This document shows positions 47,201 through 55,027 of a DNA stretch of 64,000 nt, in pieces. The notes under the pieces were generated by a model. It saw nothing but the letters and a program-made list of their open reading frames with translations. It searched no databases and was not told the origin of the DNA. Both the position numbers and the translations under genes were made by a program. The DNA comes from Acidimicrobiales bacterium (lineage in GTDB: Bacteria > Actinomycetota > Acidimicrobiia > Acidimicrobiales > SHLQ01): assembly GCA_020629635.1 (NCBI GenBank), contig JAHDCX010000004.1:1-64000 (forward strand). The letters are read 5' to 3'. Positions within the stretch are counted from its first letter, which is position 1; each line of letters begins with the position of its first letter.

Positions 47201-47970
47201 GGCCGGCCCTCGTCGACGAAGGCGAGACGGTCGGGGTACGTCTGCTGGCCGATGAAGGCGAAGCGTGGCAGTCGATGTGGCTCGGGACGCGCCGGTTGCT
47301 CCGACTGAACGTCGGCGGGGCGGCGAGGCGGTTCGCCAACATGTTCGACAACCGGGTGCTGTTGGCGCTTTCGACGAGCCCGCATGCCACCCGCTTCGCC
47401 TGGGTGGATGACGCATCGGACTGTGCGTTCAACGAGCTGCTCGACCGGCACGGGGGCCCACCGCGAGACGAGGCGGGATGGAACCGGTTGGTCGACGCGG
47501 TGCGAGCCGACCTGGCCGAGGTCGTCGATTCGGTTGGGGCGCACGCCGTGGCGATCCTCATCGAGGCGGCTGCGTTGCGGGCGGATCTCGAGGGTGGACC
47601 GCCGGCCGTGCGTCCGGCGCGGGCCGACATGGCGGCCCAGCTCGACCGGCTCACCTACGCCGGATCGCTGTCGGGAGTCGGGGCTGCGCGACTGCGCGAC
47701 GTGCACCGCTATCTGCGGGCGATGCGAGTGCGGCTCGACAAGCTGCCCGACCGCATCCGCGGCGACACCGACCTGATGGCCAGATGCCGATCGCTCGAAG
47801 ACCAATTCGACGAACTCGCCCAACGCTTCCCCGGCGACCCGAAGATCGAAGAGCTCAACTGGCTGCTCGAAGAGTTCAGGGTCGCGTCCTTCGCCCAACA
47901 GATCGGCGTCGACACCAGCGGCGGCAAGGTCTCCGAATCCCGCATCCGCAAACTGATGCGAAACTGGTGA
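44245..47970 (+). CDS. hrpA: ATP-dependent RNA helicase HrpA
   Basis: This 1241-residue DEAH-box helicase is of the usual HrpA length. It has the P-loop GETGSGKS (43-50), DEAH (140-143), SATID, NVAETSLT and QRAGRCGR. The helicase-associated domain follows, with the HrpA-specific C-terminal DUF3418-type region after about residue 600. In other bacteria HrpA acts on mRNA and stalled ribosomes. GTG 44245 directly follows the surface-protein stop; GTG 44272 is an alternative. Confidence 0.95.
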   Translation: MTGRYRHLAVAAPITYPPDLPISQRRDELLAAIRDHQVVVVAGETGSGKSTQLPKMCLELGLGERGWIGHTQPRRIAARSIAERVAEELNDEVGGVVGYKVRFTDKVSKRTAIKTMTDGILLAEMQHDRTLRNYSTIIVDEAHERSLNIDFLLGTLKTLLPKRPDLKVIITSATIDTARFSEHFDDAPIIEVSGRLYPVDTRYREPVDLETGEAIPQTEAIVDAVRELELEGPGDVLVFCAGERDIREAADALTDARLRDTEILPLYGRLSAAEQHRVFDRRGGGRRVVVATNVAETSLTVPGIRYVVDTGTARISRYSHRTKVQRLPVEAVSQASANQRAGRCGRLGPGICIRLYSEEDFEARDEFTEPEITRTNLASVILQMATLRLGNIERFPFVDPPELRNVRDGIALLEELDAIDPDHEGTKKWVTPIGRDLSRLPIDPRLGRMVIDAAESGCLREVIIITAAMSVQDPRERPSEKREEAGQMHARFRVPGSDFLAWVQLWEHLESEREKLSNSAFRRMCRREFLNFNRIREWQDIVRQVTRAVQDMGDTINTQPADHDVIHQSLLTGLLSQVGLKDANSNEFAGGRNARFMLGRSSSLAKKPPTWVMAGELVETNRLWAHSAARIQPEWAERAGEHLVRRSYTEPEWDREKGSAMSIERVTLYGVPLVAGRRVHYRRVDPETAREMFIHHALIEGEWETHHAFFSQNEEVLDEVRRMGARHRQDLFVEYDVLFRFYDERVSETVTSGADFDKWWNRRRKKSPRLLDLRLDEIFDADAVGLDEAAFPESFEHGDVSIGVDYEFDAGSEQDGVIFSVPIALVGHVDPAAFEWNVPGLREELVTALIRTMPKSLRKPFVPVPDTVEAVMPRLTSEENAGLGIVDALRRELSRLSGDSLPVDAIELSRVPAHLQPTWRVVDDDGEILAAGRDLDEIRQRLDQEVSDVLDTGEHELVATGQTGWTFGTLPESLETHAAGQAVTAWPALVDEGETVGVRLLADEGEAWQSMWLGTRRLLRLNVGGAARRFANMFDNRVLLALSTSPHATRFAWVDDASDCAFNELLDRHGGPPRDEAGWNRLVDAVRADLAEVVDSVGAHAVAILIEAAALRADLEGGPPAVRPARADMAAQLDRLTYAGSLSGVGAARLRDVHRYLRAMRVRLDKLPDRIRGDTDLMARCRSLEDQFDELAQRFPGDPKIEELNWLLEEFRVASFAQQIGVDTSGGKVSESRIRKLMRNW

Positions 47971-47971
47971 C

Positions 47972-48280
47972 ATGACGTCCGCGGTCGAGGTCATCGTTCG
48001 AGCCGAGCTGGAGGGCGGGCCGCTGTGGACGGTCGGGGGGGAGACGATCGATCCCCGGTCGTTACCGCTGTCTGATCGAGTGTTGGTTGCGCTCGATGAT
48101 TGGATCAGCTTCTTCGACGATGTCGGTGGCGAGATCGGGGATCGGGATGTGCTCGACGAGTTCGTCGGACAGGGGTTCAAGATCAGCCACGCCATCCGGC
48201 GTGAACTCAAAGGCTCGACCGTGTGGTTTCACCGCCCCGATCTCGACGAGCAGGTCGAGATCGTCCACCGTCAGGATTGA
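47972..48280 (+). CDS. Conserved-looking hypothetical protein, 102 aa
   Basis: I do not recognise the family. The 102-residue acidic protein has no signal or membrane segment and is rich in Asp and Val. The ATG follows the hrpA stop after one base, so it is likely cotranscribed. The 3' end overlaps the convergent membrane-protein gene by ten bases. Confidence 0.6.
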   Translation: MTSAVEVIVRAELEGGPLWTVGGETIDPRSLPLSDRVLVALDDWISFFDDVGGEIGDRDVLDEFVGQGFKISHAIRRELKGSTVWFHRPDLDEQVEIVHRQD

Positions 48281-48774
48281 GACCTGCCAGGACCCGACCA
48301 GTCGTGCCGATTCGAGATCTGTCGTGCGGCGACGATCAGATAGCTGAGGATGGCGCCGAGGTGAATTGAGAGTCCGAACAGCCACAGCCGGGGAGACTCG
48401 TCGCCGAAGTGCTCCTGAGTGCCATCCGGGTGTTCGTAGACACGCAGGTTGTCCTCCATGCCGAGGTACGTGAGTTCGAATCCACGAAAGACTGTTCCGT
48501 AGACGACCAACGTGCCGATGGCCATCGCCGCGCCGCTGAAGAGAAACCCTGGCCGATCGAACACGCCGAACACTCCGAGGTTGCAGAAGACGACGAGGCC
48601 GATTGCCACGAGCGTTCCCTGCCGGGTGACGACATCGTCATCCCCTCCCACCATCAACGCCATGACGAATCCGGCAACGGCGATCCCGCACCAGGCTGCG
48701 ACCAACGCCAGAAAGCGCCCACCGAGGCGAAGGGCCAGCGTCGGCTGTAGGAGTTGGTCGACAGCACTCGTCAC
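48271..48774 (-). CDS. Four-helix membrane protein, unknown function
   Basis: From GTG 48774 this is a 167-residue protein with four hydrophobic segments (about 20-42, 53-70, 76-97 and the C-terminal 140-158). A hydrophilic loop GMEDNLRVYEHPDGTQEHFGD lies between helices 3 and 4. No family is recognised. Starts at 48855 (ATG) or 48858 (GTG) would lengthen it by 27-28 residues but would overlap the start of the divergent lipoprotein gene, so the downstream GTG is preferred with caution. Confidence 0.6.
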   Translation of the reverse strand: MTSAVDQLLQPTLALRLGGRFLALVAAWCGIAVAGFVMALMVGGDDDVVTRQGTLVAIGLVVFCNLGVFGVFDRPGFLFSGAAMAIGTLVVYGTVFRGFELTYLGMEDNLRVYEHPDGTQEHFGDESPRLWLFGLSIHLGAILSYLIVAARQISNRHDWSGPGRSQS

Positions 48775-48846
48775 GAGTTTCGACGGTACCGACCCCGTGT
48801 CAACGATGCCAGGGAACGGCTCGGCGACTCGGAGGGTTGATGATTC

Positions 48847-49566
48847 ATGGCTCATCACCGATTGACTCGACGCAGCTTCTTGTCCGACCTTGGTGGCGGG
48901 GTCACCGCCGTGGCGATCTTCGGTCTTGCGGCGTGTACTTCAGACACGGCGGCGACGAGCTCACAAGCAGGTGGCTCGGACCTGACCTGGCAGCGGGTGA
49001 ACCTCGGATTCGTTTCGGCGTACGTTCTCGCCCGGGGCTCCGAGATCGCGATCGTCGACACGGGCACGTCAGGCAGCGAGGCGGAGATCCTCAACGCGGT
49101 CGACGCACTCGGCGGCACGTGGAGCGATGTCGACCATGTGATCGCGACCCACGCACACGGCGATCATGTCGGGTCGATCGTTGCGGTGATGACCGCCGCG
49201 TCCCGGGCCGAAGGGTGGGCGGGTGCCGCGGACATCGCCAACATCTCGGCGCCACGTGACATCGAGCCGGTGAGCGATGGCGACGAGGTGTTCGGCCTCC
49301 AGGTCATCACCACGCCGGGCCATACGACTGGGTCGATCTCGGTGTTCGACCCTGCCGCTGGTTTGTTGATCGCCGGCGACGCGCTCAACGCGCCTGGCGG
49401 AGTCATTGAAGGTCCCAACCCGAACTTCACCCAGAACATGGACCTCGCCAACGCGTCGGTGCAAAAGCTCGCCGAGCTCAACATCGAGACGCTCCTTGTC
49501 GGCCACGGCGAACCCGTACTCACGGGCGCCGGCGCGGCCCTTCGTGCCTTCGCCGAGACGATCTGA
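48847..49566 (+). CDS. Metallo-beta-lactamase-fold hydrolase, Tat/lipoprotein exported
   Basis: This is a 239-residue MBL-fold protein. The N-terminus has a twin-arginine motif (TRRSFL) and a lipobox-like LAAC near residue 29, so it is probably exported folded and lipid-anchored. The metal site is HAHGDH, followed by TPGHTTGS, GDAL and LVGHGEP. Glyoxalase II-like or lactonase-like activities are possible. GGAGGG precedes the ATG. Confidence 0.87.
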   Translation: MAHHRLTRRSFLSDLGGGVTAVAIFGLAACTSDTAATSSQAGGSDLTWQRVNLGFVSAYVLARGSEIAIVDTGTSGSEAEILNAVDALGGTWSDVDHVIATHAHGDHVGSIVAVMTAASRAEGWAGAADIANISAPRDIEPVSDGDEVFGLQVITTPGHTTGSISVFDPAAGLLIAGDALNAPGGVIEGPNPNFTQNMDLANASVQKLAELNIETLLVGHGEPVLTGAGAALRAFAETI

Positions 49567-49610
49567 TTCGTTCTCATCGCCCAACAGCGCGTGTTCGCTA
49601 CGTTCGAGGC

Positions 49611-50150
49611 ATGCAGAAGCCTGAGCAACAGTTGGTCGACGTGACGACGTGGACCCTCGAGATGCGTTCGGCGAGCGAAAACAGACGGGGTCGTGAGCCC
49701 GACGTCGAGGTCCTACTCCTCGAGGCGAAACGCCCCGCCCCCGAGCTGTCCGCCTTCTTCTACCGACTCATCGGCGCGTCGTGGCACTGGACCGGAAAGC
49801 TCGCGTGGACCGACGACGAGTGGCGGGCGTGGGTCGACCGGCCCGAACATCATCTCCTCAGCTGTTGGGTCGACGGCGTCCCCGCGGGGTACGTCGAGTT
49901 CGAACAGCAGTCCGACGGTTCGGTCGAGATCGCCTACTTCGGGTTGGTGTCCGAATTTCATGGCGTGGGACTGGGTGGCTGGCTCTTGAGCCAGGCCATC
50001 GACTTCGCCTGGGGTCTCGCAGGGACGAAGCGAGTGTGGCTCCACACGTGTTCGCTCGACGGGCCCGCGGCGCTCGCAAATTATCAGGCTCGCGGTTTCG
50101 AGATCGTCGAGGTCGAGACCGACAGCCGCAGCATTGCGACCGCAACCTGA
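49611..50150 (+). CDS. GNAT-family N-acetyltransferase
   Basis: This 179-residue protein carries acetyl-CoA motif A (SEFHGVGLGGWLLSQAIDFA) and motif B (ALANYQARGFEIVE). VDGVPAGYVEFEQ is the preceding strand pair. The substrate is unknown. TACGTT (49599-49604) ends six bases before the ATG, suggesting a leaderless transcript; CGAGGC could alternatively act as a weak ribosome site. It converges with the ggt gene. Confidence 0.88.
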   Translation: MQKPEQQLVDVTTWTLEMRSASENRRGREPDVEVLLLEAKRPAPELSAFFYRLIGASWHWTGKLAWTDDEWRAWVDRPEHHLLSCWVDGVPAGYVEFEQQSDGSVEIAYFGLVSEFHGVGLGGWLLSQAIDFAWGLAGTKRVWLHTCSLDGPAALANYQARGFEIVEVETDSRSIATAT

Positions 50151-50156
50151 GCGGAG

Positions 50157-51725
50157 TCAGTAGCCCGCAGCGAGGGAGGCGGCCTCTCGGGGGTCGCTGC
50201 GGCCGAAGAGTATGCCGTCTTCTCGAACCTCGATGCAGTGGGCGTGGCCGAAGTGGTTGCCGTTGGGGTTGACCGCGACCTGATGACCCTTGGCTTCGAG
50301 GCCGGCGCGCCAGGCCGCTTCCATCCACGGCTCGATCACGACCTCGACCTCACCCTTGGACGCCCAGACAGAGAACATCTGCTCGGCGTCCTTCGACCCC
50401 AGCACAAACCGGCCACCGGTGATCGCTTCGCCGGGCGTCTGGCCGTGGTGGAGAAGCCGCGTGACGAGCTGCTGCACGACGTGGGGTTGGGCGTCGCCTC
50501 CCATCGTCCCAAGGGTGTAGCGAAGAGTGCCGTCAGGCCGCGTGATCATGGCCGGCGAGAGCGTGTGTGGTGGTCGGCGGCCAGGAAGCCACTCGGCCGG
50601 ATGCCCGGCGTCGAGGGAGAATCCGATGCCGCGATTGTGGAGGAAGATGCCCGTGTCGCCCGCGATCAGCCAGCTGCCGAACCCTCGGGCATTCGACTGG
50701 ATCAGCGAGACGCCCATGCCGTCACGGTCGACGGCGACCAGGTGCATCGTCCCGCCGCCGCTCCAGCTGTCGCCCCACTCGATCGCACGGTCGGGGTCGA
50801 TCCGTGCGGCTCGCTCGGCGAGTCGGTCCGCAGCGATGAGGGCCTCGCCGTCGGCCCCGTCGTGGAGAACCGCCACCCGGTCGAAGGCCGCCGCCCTCGC
50901 GGACTCGACCATCAGGTGTGCCCATTGCGGATCGCGGATGTCGTCGGGCAGGTCGAGCTGTTCGGCGATCGCCGACCCGGCGAGCGCAAGATAGCCCTGC
51001 GAGTTTGGAGGGACAGTCCAGAGGTCGTGATCCCAGACGTTCGTGACCAGGGGGCTCACCCATGTCGCCGACGATGCTTCGAGGTCGGTCTCGGTGATCA
51101 CGCCGGCGCATGTGGCGAGGAGTGCCTCGCCGAACTCACCTCCGTAGTAGCCGTCTCGGCCCGATTCGACGATGGCCCGGAGGCTGCGGGCGATGCCGGG
51201 CCGGGTCACACGGCTTCCGGTCTCGACGTCGACGAAGTCGTGGTTGGAGAGGAAGGCAACGTCCTTCGACGACCTGGCGAGCCCGGCGGTGGCGGGAAAG
51301 CCCTGTTCGGCGTAGAGGATTGCCGGGCCGAGGACCTGTCGCAGGTCGAGCCGTCCGTACCGTTCATGCAGGGTGAGCCAGCCATCCACACAACCCGGCA
51401 TCGACACGGCCGAGGGGTGGCCGCGGTGCGGAACCTCGGTGTGACCATCCGCGCGGAGTGATTCGGGATCGGCACCCGAACCGGCACGACCGGAGGAGTT
51501 GAGCATCGCTGGCGGGCCAGATCCGTCGTGCACGATGGCAAAGAGGTCGCCGCCCATGCCGCACATGTGTTGGGTGGTCACGGCCAGGACGGCGTTGGCG
51601 GCGATCGCTGCGTCGACGGCCGAGCCACCAGCCTGCATCGTCGCGACGCCGGCGTTCGTGGCCAGCTGATCGACGGTCGAGATCATTCCGTTCGGGGCGG
51701 ACACGGTGTGGGCAGCAGCGCTCAT
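50157..51725 (-). CDS. ggt: Gamma-glutamyltransferase family protein
   Basis: This is a 522-residue Ntn hydrolase that self-cleaves into two subunits. The N-terminal part has the ATNAGVATMQAGGSAVDAAIA segment (longest exact run AGGSAVDAAIAANAVLAV) and HMCGMGGD. The expected nucleophile is Thr326 in GGGTMHLVAVD, where the usual TTH is TMH. MGGDAQPHVVQQ is the acceptor-side motif. There is no signal peptide, unlike secreted GGT. It might instead be a related acylase. Confidence 0.87.
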   Translation of the reverse strand: MSAAAHTVSAPNGMISTVDQLATNAGVATMQAGGSAVDAAIAANAVLAVTTQHMCGMGGDLFAIVHDGSGPPAMLNSSGRAGSGADPESLRADGHTEVPHRGHPSAVSMPGCVDGWLTLHERYGRLDLRQVLGPAILYAEQGFPATAGLARSSKDVAFLSNHDFVDVETGSRVTRPGIARSLRAIVESGRDGYYGGEFGEALLATCAGVITETDLEASSATWVSPLVTNVWDHDLWTVPPNSQGYLALAGSAIAEQLDLPDDIRDPQWAHLMVESARAAAFDRVAVLHDGADGEALIAADRLAERAARIDPDRAIEWGDSWSGGGTMHLVAVDRDGMGVSLIQSNARGFGSWLIAGDTGIFLHNRGIGFSLDAGHPAEWLPGRRPPHTLSPAMITRPDGTLRYTLGTMGGDAQPHVVQQLVTRLLHHGQTPGEAITGGRFVLGSKDAEQMFSVWASKGEVEVVIEPWMEAAWRAGLEAKGHQVAVNPNGNHFGHAHCIEVREDGILFGRSDPREAASLAAGY

Positions 51726-51788
51726 GGCACGAACCTAATCGGGTGCGTTCGTGTCCGCGTTCGTCTCCAACTTTCTCGCTGTTTCGTG

Positions 51789-51817
51789 TTGTGAAATCAA
51801 CCCCCAACAACTACAAT
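51789..51817 (+). promoter_or_regulatory. Promoter of the DUF222-HNH gene
   Basis: TTGTGA (51789-51794) and TACAAT (51812-51817) are separated by 17 bases. The -10 box ends seven bases before the ATG, so transcription should begin at or next to the A of the start codon and give a leaderless mRNA. This is the best sigma-70-type promoter in the window. Confidence 0.7.
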
Positions 51818-51824
51818 CGAACAC

Positions 51825-53057
51825 ATGTTCGAGGCCGGGAACAGTGCGATGAGTGGAACGCTCGCCACCGCCGTCACCAACGCCCACACCGCGTTCGACG
51901 ACGTCCACGACCTCGCACTCTCCGGTCTTGATCCGGCCGCGCTCGAAGCGTTTGCGGTGGCCGCGTTGGAACTCGCCGAACGCGCCACCGCGTTGAAAGC
52001 CAAAGTCGCCGCGCACGCCGATCGCACCCAAGTCGCCCGCCGCCGATCCGGTCGCGCGATCGGGATCGGTACACATCTCGCCGCGTTGACCGGATGCCCG
52101 ACCGTGAACGTCAACGGCCCCAAGAACCTGGGTCGCTGGCTCGACGATTTCCCGACGCTCGCCGACGCCTGGTCACGGGGCCGGATCACCGAAGCGCACC
52201 TGCGTGAACTGCGGAAAGCCCACAACGGGCGCATCCACTTGGACATGGTCCGCTCCCAGGACCTGTTCGTGGAGCATGCGAACACCCTGGACTTCACCGG
52301 GTTCCAATCCGCGTTGGCGTACTGGTTGTTGCATGTCGACCCCGACGGCGACCCGCCCACAGAACGCAACCGGTCCTACGGCGTCAAGTTCTCACGGTTG
52401 CCGAACGGGGACGTGAAACTCGCCGGGGTGTTCGACCCGATCGTCGGCGAAGCCCTCCAAACCGCGGTCGAACACGAACTCAAAAAGGTGATCGAACGCG
52501 ACAAGCAAGACAACGACGGTGACATCGAAGGTCGACGCAGTTTTCGTCAGAACACGTTGGTCGCACTCGCGAATCTCGTCACGCGCGGCTTCGAACGCGA
52601 CAGCGGCGGGTTCCCGGTTCCATTGGTCAACATCGTCATGTCCGAAACCGTCGCCGAAGACCTTCTCAATCGGGCGTTCGACGGGGACCACGATCCGTTC
52701 ACCCTGCCGTTGGACGCTGAAGATGTGGATGGGCGGTGTGAAACGATCCGCGGAACGCCAATCCACCCCCAACACGCGTTGGCACCACTCCTCATCGGCC
52801 GGCTTCGAAGACAGATCTTCACCGCCAAAGACCAAACCTTCTCCAAAGACACGCGGCTCTTCAACTGGGACATGCGAAACGCCCTACTCGTCCTCTCACG
52901 CGGACGATGCACCAGCTTCGGATGCGACACACCATTCATGTGGCTCGTCGCCGACCACGTCCACCCCTCCTCGCTTGGCGGACTCACCGAGCTCGACAAC
53001 GGCGAGATCCGTTGCGGCATCGAAAACTCAGGCAAAGGCAACACCCCCGGCCTCTGA
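51825..53057 (+). CDS. DUF222 and HNH endonuclease domain protein
   Basis: This 410-residue protein belongs to the actinobacterial 13E12/DUF222 repeat family, often multi-copy and possibly mobile. The DUF222 domain covers about residues 20-330. The C-terminal HNH region has Cys362/Cys367, DHVHP (His378), DN (Asn392) and Cys397. The last His of the HNH triad is replaced, ending ENSGKGN, so it is an HNN-like variant. The role is unknown. No terminal repeats or target duplication were seen. Confidence 0.9.
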   Translation: MFEAGNSAMSGTLATAVTNAHTAFDDVHDLALSGLDPAALEAFAVAALELAERATALKAKVAAHADRTQVARRRSGRAIGIGTHLAALTGCPTVNVNGPKNLGRWLDDFPTLADAWSRGRITEAHLRELRKAHNGRIHLDMVRSQDLFVEHANTLDFTGFQSALAYWLLHVDPDGDPPTERNRSYGVKFSRLPNGDVKLAGVFDPIVGEALQTAVEHELKKVIERDKQDNDGDIEGRRSFRQNTLVALANLVTRGFERDSGGFPVPLVNIVMSETVAEDLLNRAFDGDHDPFTLPLDAEDVDGRCETIRGTPIHPQHALAPLLIGRLRRQIFTAKDQTFSKDTRLFNWDMRNALLVLSRGRCTSFGCDTPFMWLVADHVHPSSLGGLTELDNGEIRCGIENSGKGNTPGL

Positions 53058-53070
53058 ACCAACCCCGAGC

Positions 53071-53577
53071 TCAACCCTTCGTGGCAGAACGGAACATCGG
53101 CGAGCGCTCGAGGAAGTCTTCGACCGTCAATGGCGAACCGGTAACGCCGTCGAAGTCGCAGCGCACGCCGAATCCGCACGACGACACATCGTCGATCCAG
53201 GCATCTCGGATCAGTGCTCGCGGACGAAATCCGGCATGTGCATAGAACCCGAGCAAGGGATCCTTCGGCGACCAGTCGGCCATCTCGTCTCCGGGGAAGC
53301 ACGTCAGCGCCGCGGCGATGGTCTCGACATCTCCGTCGCGCCGAGCAAGCACCGACGGGTCGGTCGCAGTCCGAAACGACATGAGCATCCCAACCAGCCG
53401 GTCGTTCTCGAGACCGACGCAGTTCCAGTCGCCGAACTCCGGGGAGAGGCGCTCGGCAAACTTCGTCTCGAGCTGGCGGCGAAGCCCGAGCGAGTCCGAA
53501 TAGACATCGGGGTATGCCGCCAACTCCAGCTCGACCATTGCGGCGAGGTCACCCGGTTCGGCCGTACGAGTGATCAC
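53071..53577 (-). CDS. GNAT-like protein lacking a clear acetyl-CoA loop
   Basis: This 168-residue protein starts like a GNAT (VITRTAEPGDLAAMVELELAAYP) and has a late FYAHAGFRPR motif. The usual RxxGxG/A pyrophosphate loop between them is not apparent (PGDEMADWSPKDPLLG instead). It may be a diverged or decayed acetyltransferase. GTG 53577 overlaps the upstream YgjP-like stop (GTGA), so it is cotranscribed with that gene. Confidence 0.65.
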   Translation of the reverse strand: MITRTAEPGDLAAMVELELAAYPDVYSDSLGLRRQLETKFAERLSPEFGDWNCVGLENDRLVGMLMSFRTATDPSVLARRDGDVETIAAALTCFPGDEMADWSPKDPLLGFYAHAGFRPRALIRDAWIDDVSSCGFGVRCDFDGVTGSPLTVEDFLERSPMFRSATKG

Positions 53578-54083
53578 GTCGCCAGGCCAGACAGCTCGCC
53601 GGCGTGCCCGAGCGACACCGCCATCAAGAAACCCTCGGCGCGCTCGGCCTTGGGGTAGCGGGCGACGAGACGGTGGAACGCGGGTGTGTGGCCCGGTTCG
53701 ACCAGATGCGCCAGTTCGTGGACGATCACGTAATCGAGCACCCAGTCCGGATACTCGCCGAGACGGTCCGAGATACGAATCATCCCCGTGGCCGGGGTAC
53801 AGGACCCCCAACGGTGGTTCTGTCGCGCCGACCATTCGATCGAGGTCGGCGCCGGCAGGTCGTAGGTGGAGGCAAGTCGCTTGGCCCGGACGGCGAGGTC
53901 GATCTGCGTGGCAGACCGGCGCCGCAACAGCTTGCGACGGAGCTCACCGATGTGGCGCTGCAACTCGTCATCACTGATTCGTTCCGGCGCCCGGACCTCG
54001 AGCTCGCCATCGACGATCCGCGCTTCAACCGTCTTCTTGCGACGGGCCGACCGGATGACCCGAACCGGCAGCTCCGCGGACAT
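53574..54083 (-). CDS. YgjP-like metallopeptidase domain protein
   Basis: This 169-residue cytoplasmic zincin has HELAH (122-126) with a downstream His in EPGHTPAFHRL. It is the WLM/SprT-related YgjP family. RWGSCTPATGMIRIS just before the zinc site is family-typical. It is encoded six bases after the phosphatase gene and coupled to the GNAT-like gene. Confidence 0.87.
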   Translation of the reverse strand: MSAELPVRVIRSARRKKTVEARIVDGELEVRAPERISDDELQRHIGELRRKLLRRRSATQIDLAVRAKRLASTYDLPAPTSIEWSARQNHRWGSCTPATGMIRISDRLGEYPDWVLDYVIVHELAHLVEPGHTPAFHRLVARYPKAERAEGFLMAVSLGHAGELSGLAT

Positions 54084-54089
54084 CGAGAC

Positions 54090-54695
54090 TCAGAGAATGT
54101 CCGACGACTGTGCCGACACCAGATCGTCGTCGATCAGCTGCACCCGATCGAGTGCCCGGATCTCTCCGTCGGGCGAAACGTCGACCCAGAGACCGCCGAC
54201 GTTGTCGATGCGGCCACGCCGGACACCCGAGCGGTCCTCGAGGAGGTACATGATGCCGCCATGGACGAAGGCGACCGCTTCGCCGTGAGGGTCGGCAACA
54301 TGGGCCGCAACCTCCCGGAGGCCCCGTTCGACCCGGACCCAGAGCTCGTCGTCGCTTTCGTATCCCGGAGGTCGTTTGTCGGCCTGGAGGTAGCCGGGCC
54401 AGTCCCGCTCGATGTCGTCGCGCGTGAGCCCGCTCCACTCACCGGCGCTGCGCTCGATCAGATCGGGCATCGGGATGATCGGCCCAATCCCGAGATGATT
54501 GGTCACGATGAACGCTGTCTCCGCCGCACGCTGCAGCGTGGAAGAGGCAATCACGTCGAATCCCCCGATGCGTTCGGCGGCGGCACGGGCCTGGGCGCGG
54601 CCCAGCTCCGAGAGCGGGATGTCGGCCTGGCCCTGCCACCGGCCCTCGGCGTTCCATTCGGATTGGCCGTGGCGGACGAGAAGAATGCGTGGCAT
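54090..54695 (-). CDS. Histidine phosphatase family protein
   Basis: This 201-residue protein is of the phosphoglycerate-mutase-like phosphatase superfamily. LLVRHGQSEWN has the catalytic His9 (RHG). SSTLQRAAETA and VAFVHGGIM supply the second Arg and His. The substrate is unknown. ATG 54695 is preferred over an upstream TTG. It is divergent from the MoaD-like gene, whose start lies only 24 bases away. Confidence 0.9.
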   Translation of the reverse strand: MPRILLVRHGQSEWNAEGRWQGQADIPLSELGRAQARAAAERIGGFDVIASSTLQRAAETAFIVTNHLGIGPIIPMPDLIERSAGEWSGLTRDDIERDWPGYLQADKRPPGYESDDELWVRVERGLREVAAHVADPHGEAVAFVHGGIMYLLEDRSGVRRGRIDNVGGLWVDVSPDGEIRALDRVQLIDDDLVSAQSSDIL

Positions 54696-54718
54696 GGCGC
54701 TCAACGTACACTCCCCGC

Positions 54719-54955
54719 ATGGCCACCCTTCGCCTCTTCGCCACCATTCGAGTCGCAGCCGGCACGGGCAAGGACACCTTCGACGAATCGACGGTTGGTG
54801 ACGTGCTCGACGCCGCCGTCCAACGCTACGGCGACGGGTTCGCCGAGCTTCTTCCGATCTGTCGCGTCTGGCTCAACGGTGCCGCCACCGATCGTGACGC
54901 CGCGGTGACCGAGGCCGACGAGGTGGCACTTCTCCCGCCGGTCTCGGGCGGCTGA
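54719..54955 (+). CDS. MoaD/ThiS-family sulfur carrier protein
   Basis: This 78-residue ubiquitin-fold protein begins MATLRLFATIRVAAG and ends in the Gly-Gly tail (LLPPVSGG) that is adenylated and thiocarboxylated. Molybdopterin synthesis is the likeliest use, but no other moa genes are nearby. TACACT (54707-54712) ends six bases before the ATG, suggesting a leaderless mRNA. Confidence 0.88.
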   Translation: MATLRLFATIRVAAGTGKDTFDESTVGDVLDAAVQRYGDGFAELLPICRVWLNGAATDRDAAVTEADEVALLPPVSGG

Positions 54956-55027
54956 AACCCCTCAGCAAATCGCGGGTCGCTGCCGATTGGTAGGTTTGCG
55001 AAACGACCCTCTGGAGGCCGCGCACCA

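Noticed and set aside
43792-48210. Two long minus-strand open frames opposite hrpA
   Set aside because: hrpA helicase motifs are continuous on the plus strand; the antisense products show no family features.
51726-53070. DUF222-HNH gene as an intact mobile element
   Set aside because: No flanking repeats or intron/intein boundaries are visible; the gene is simply placed between ggt and a GNAT-like gene.
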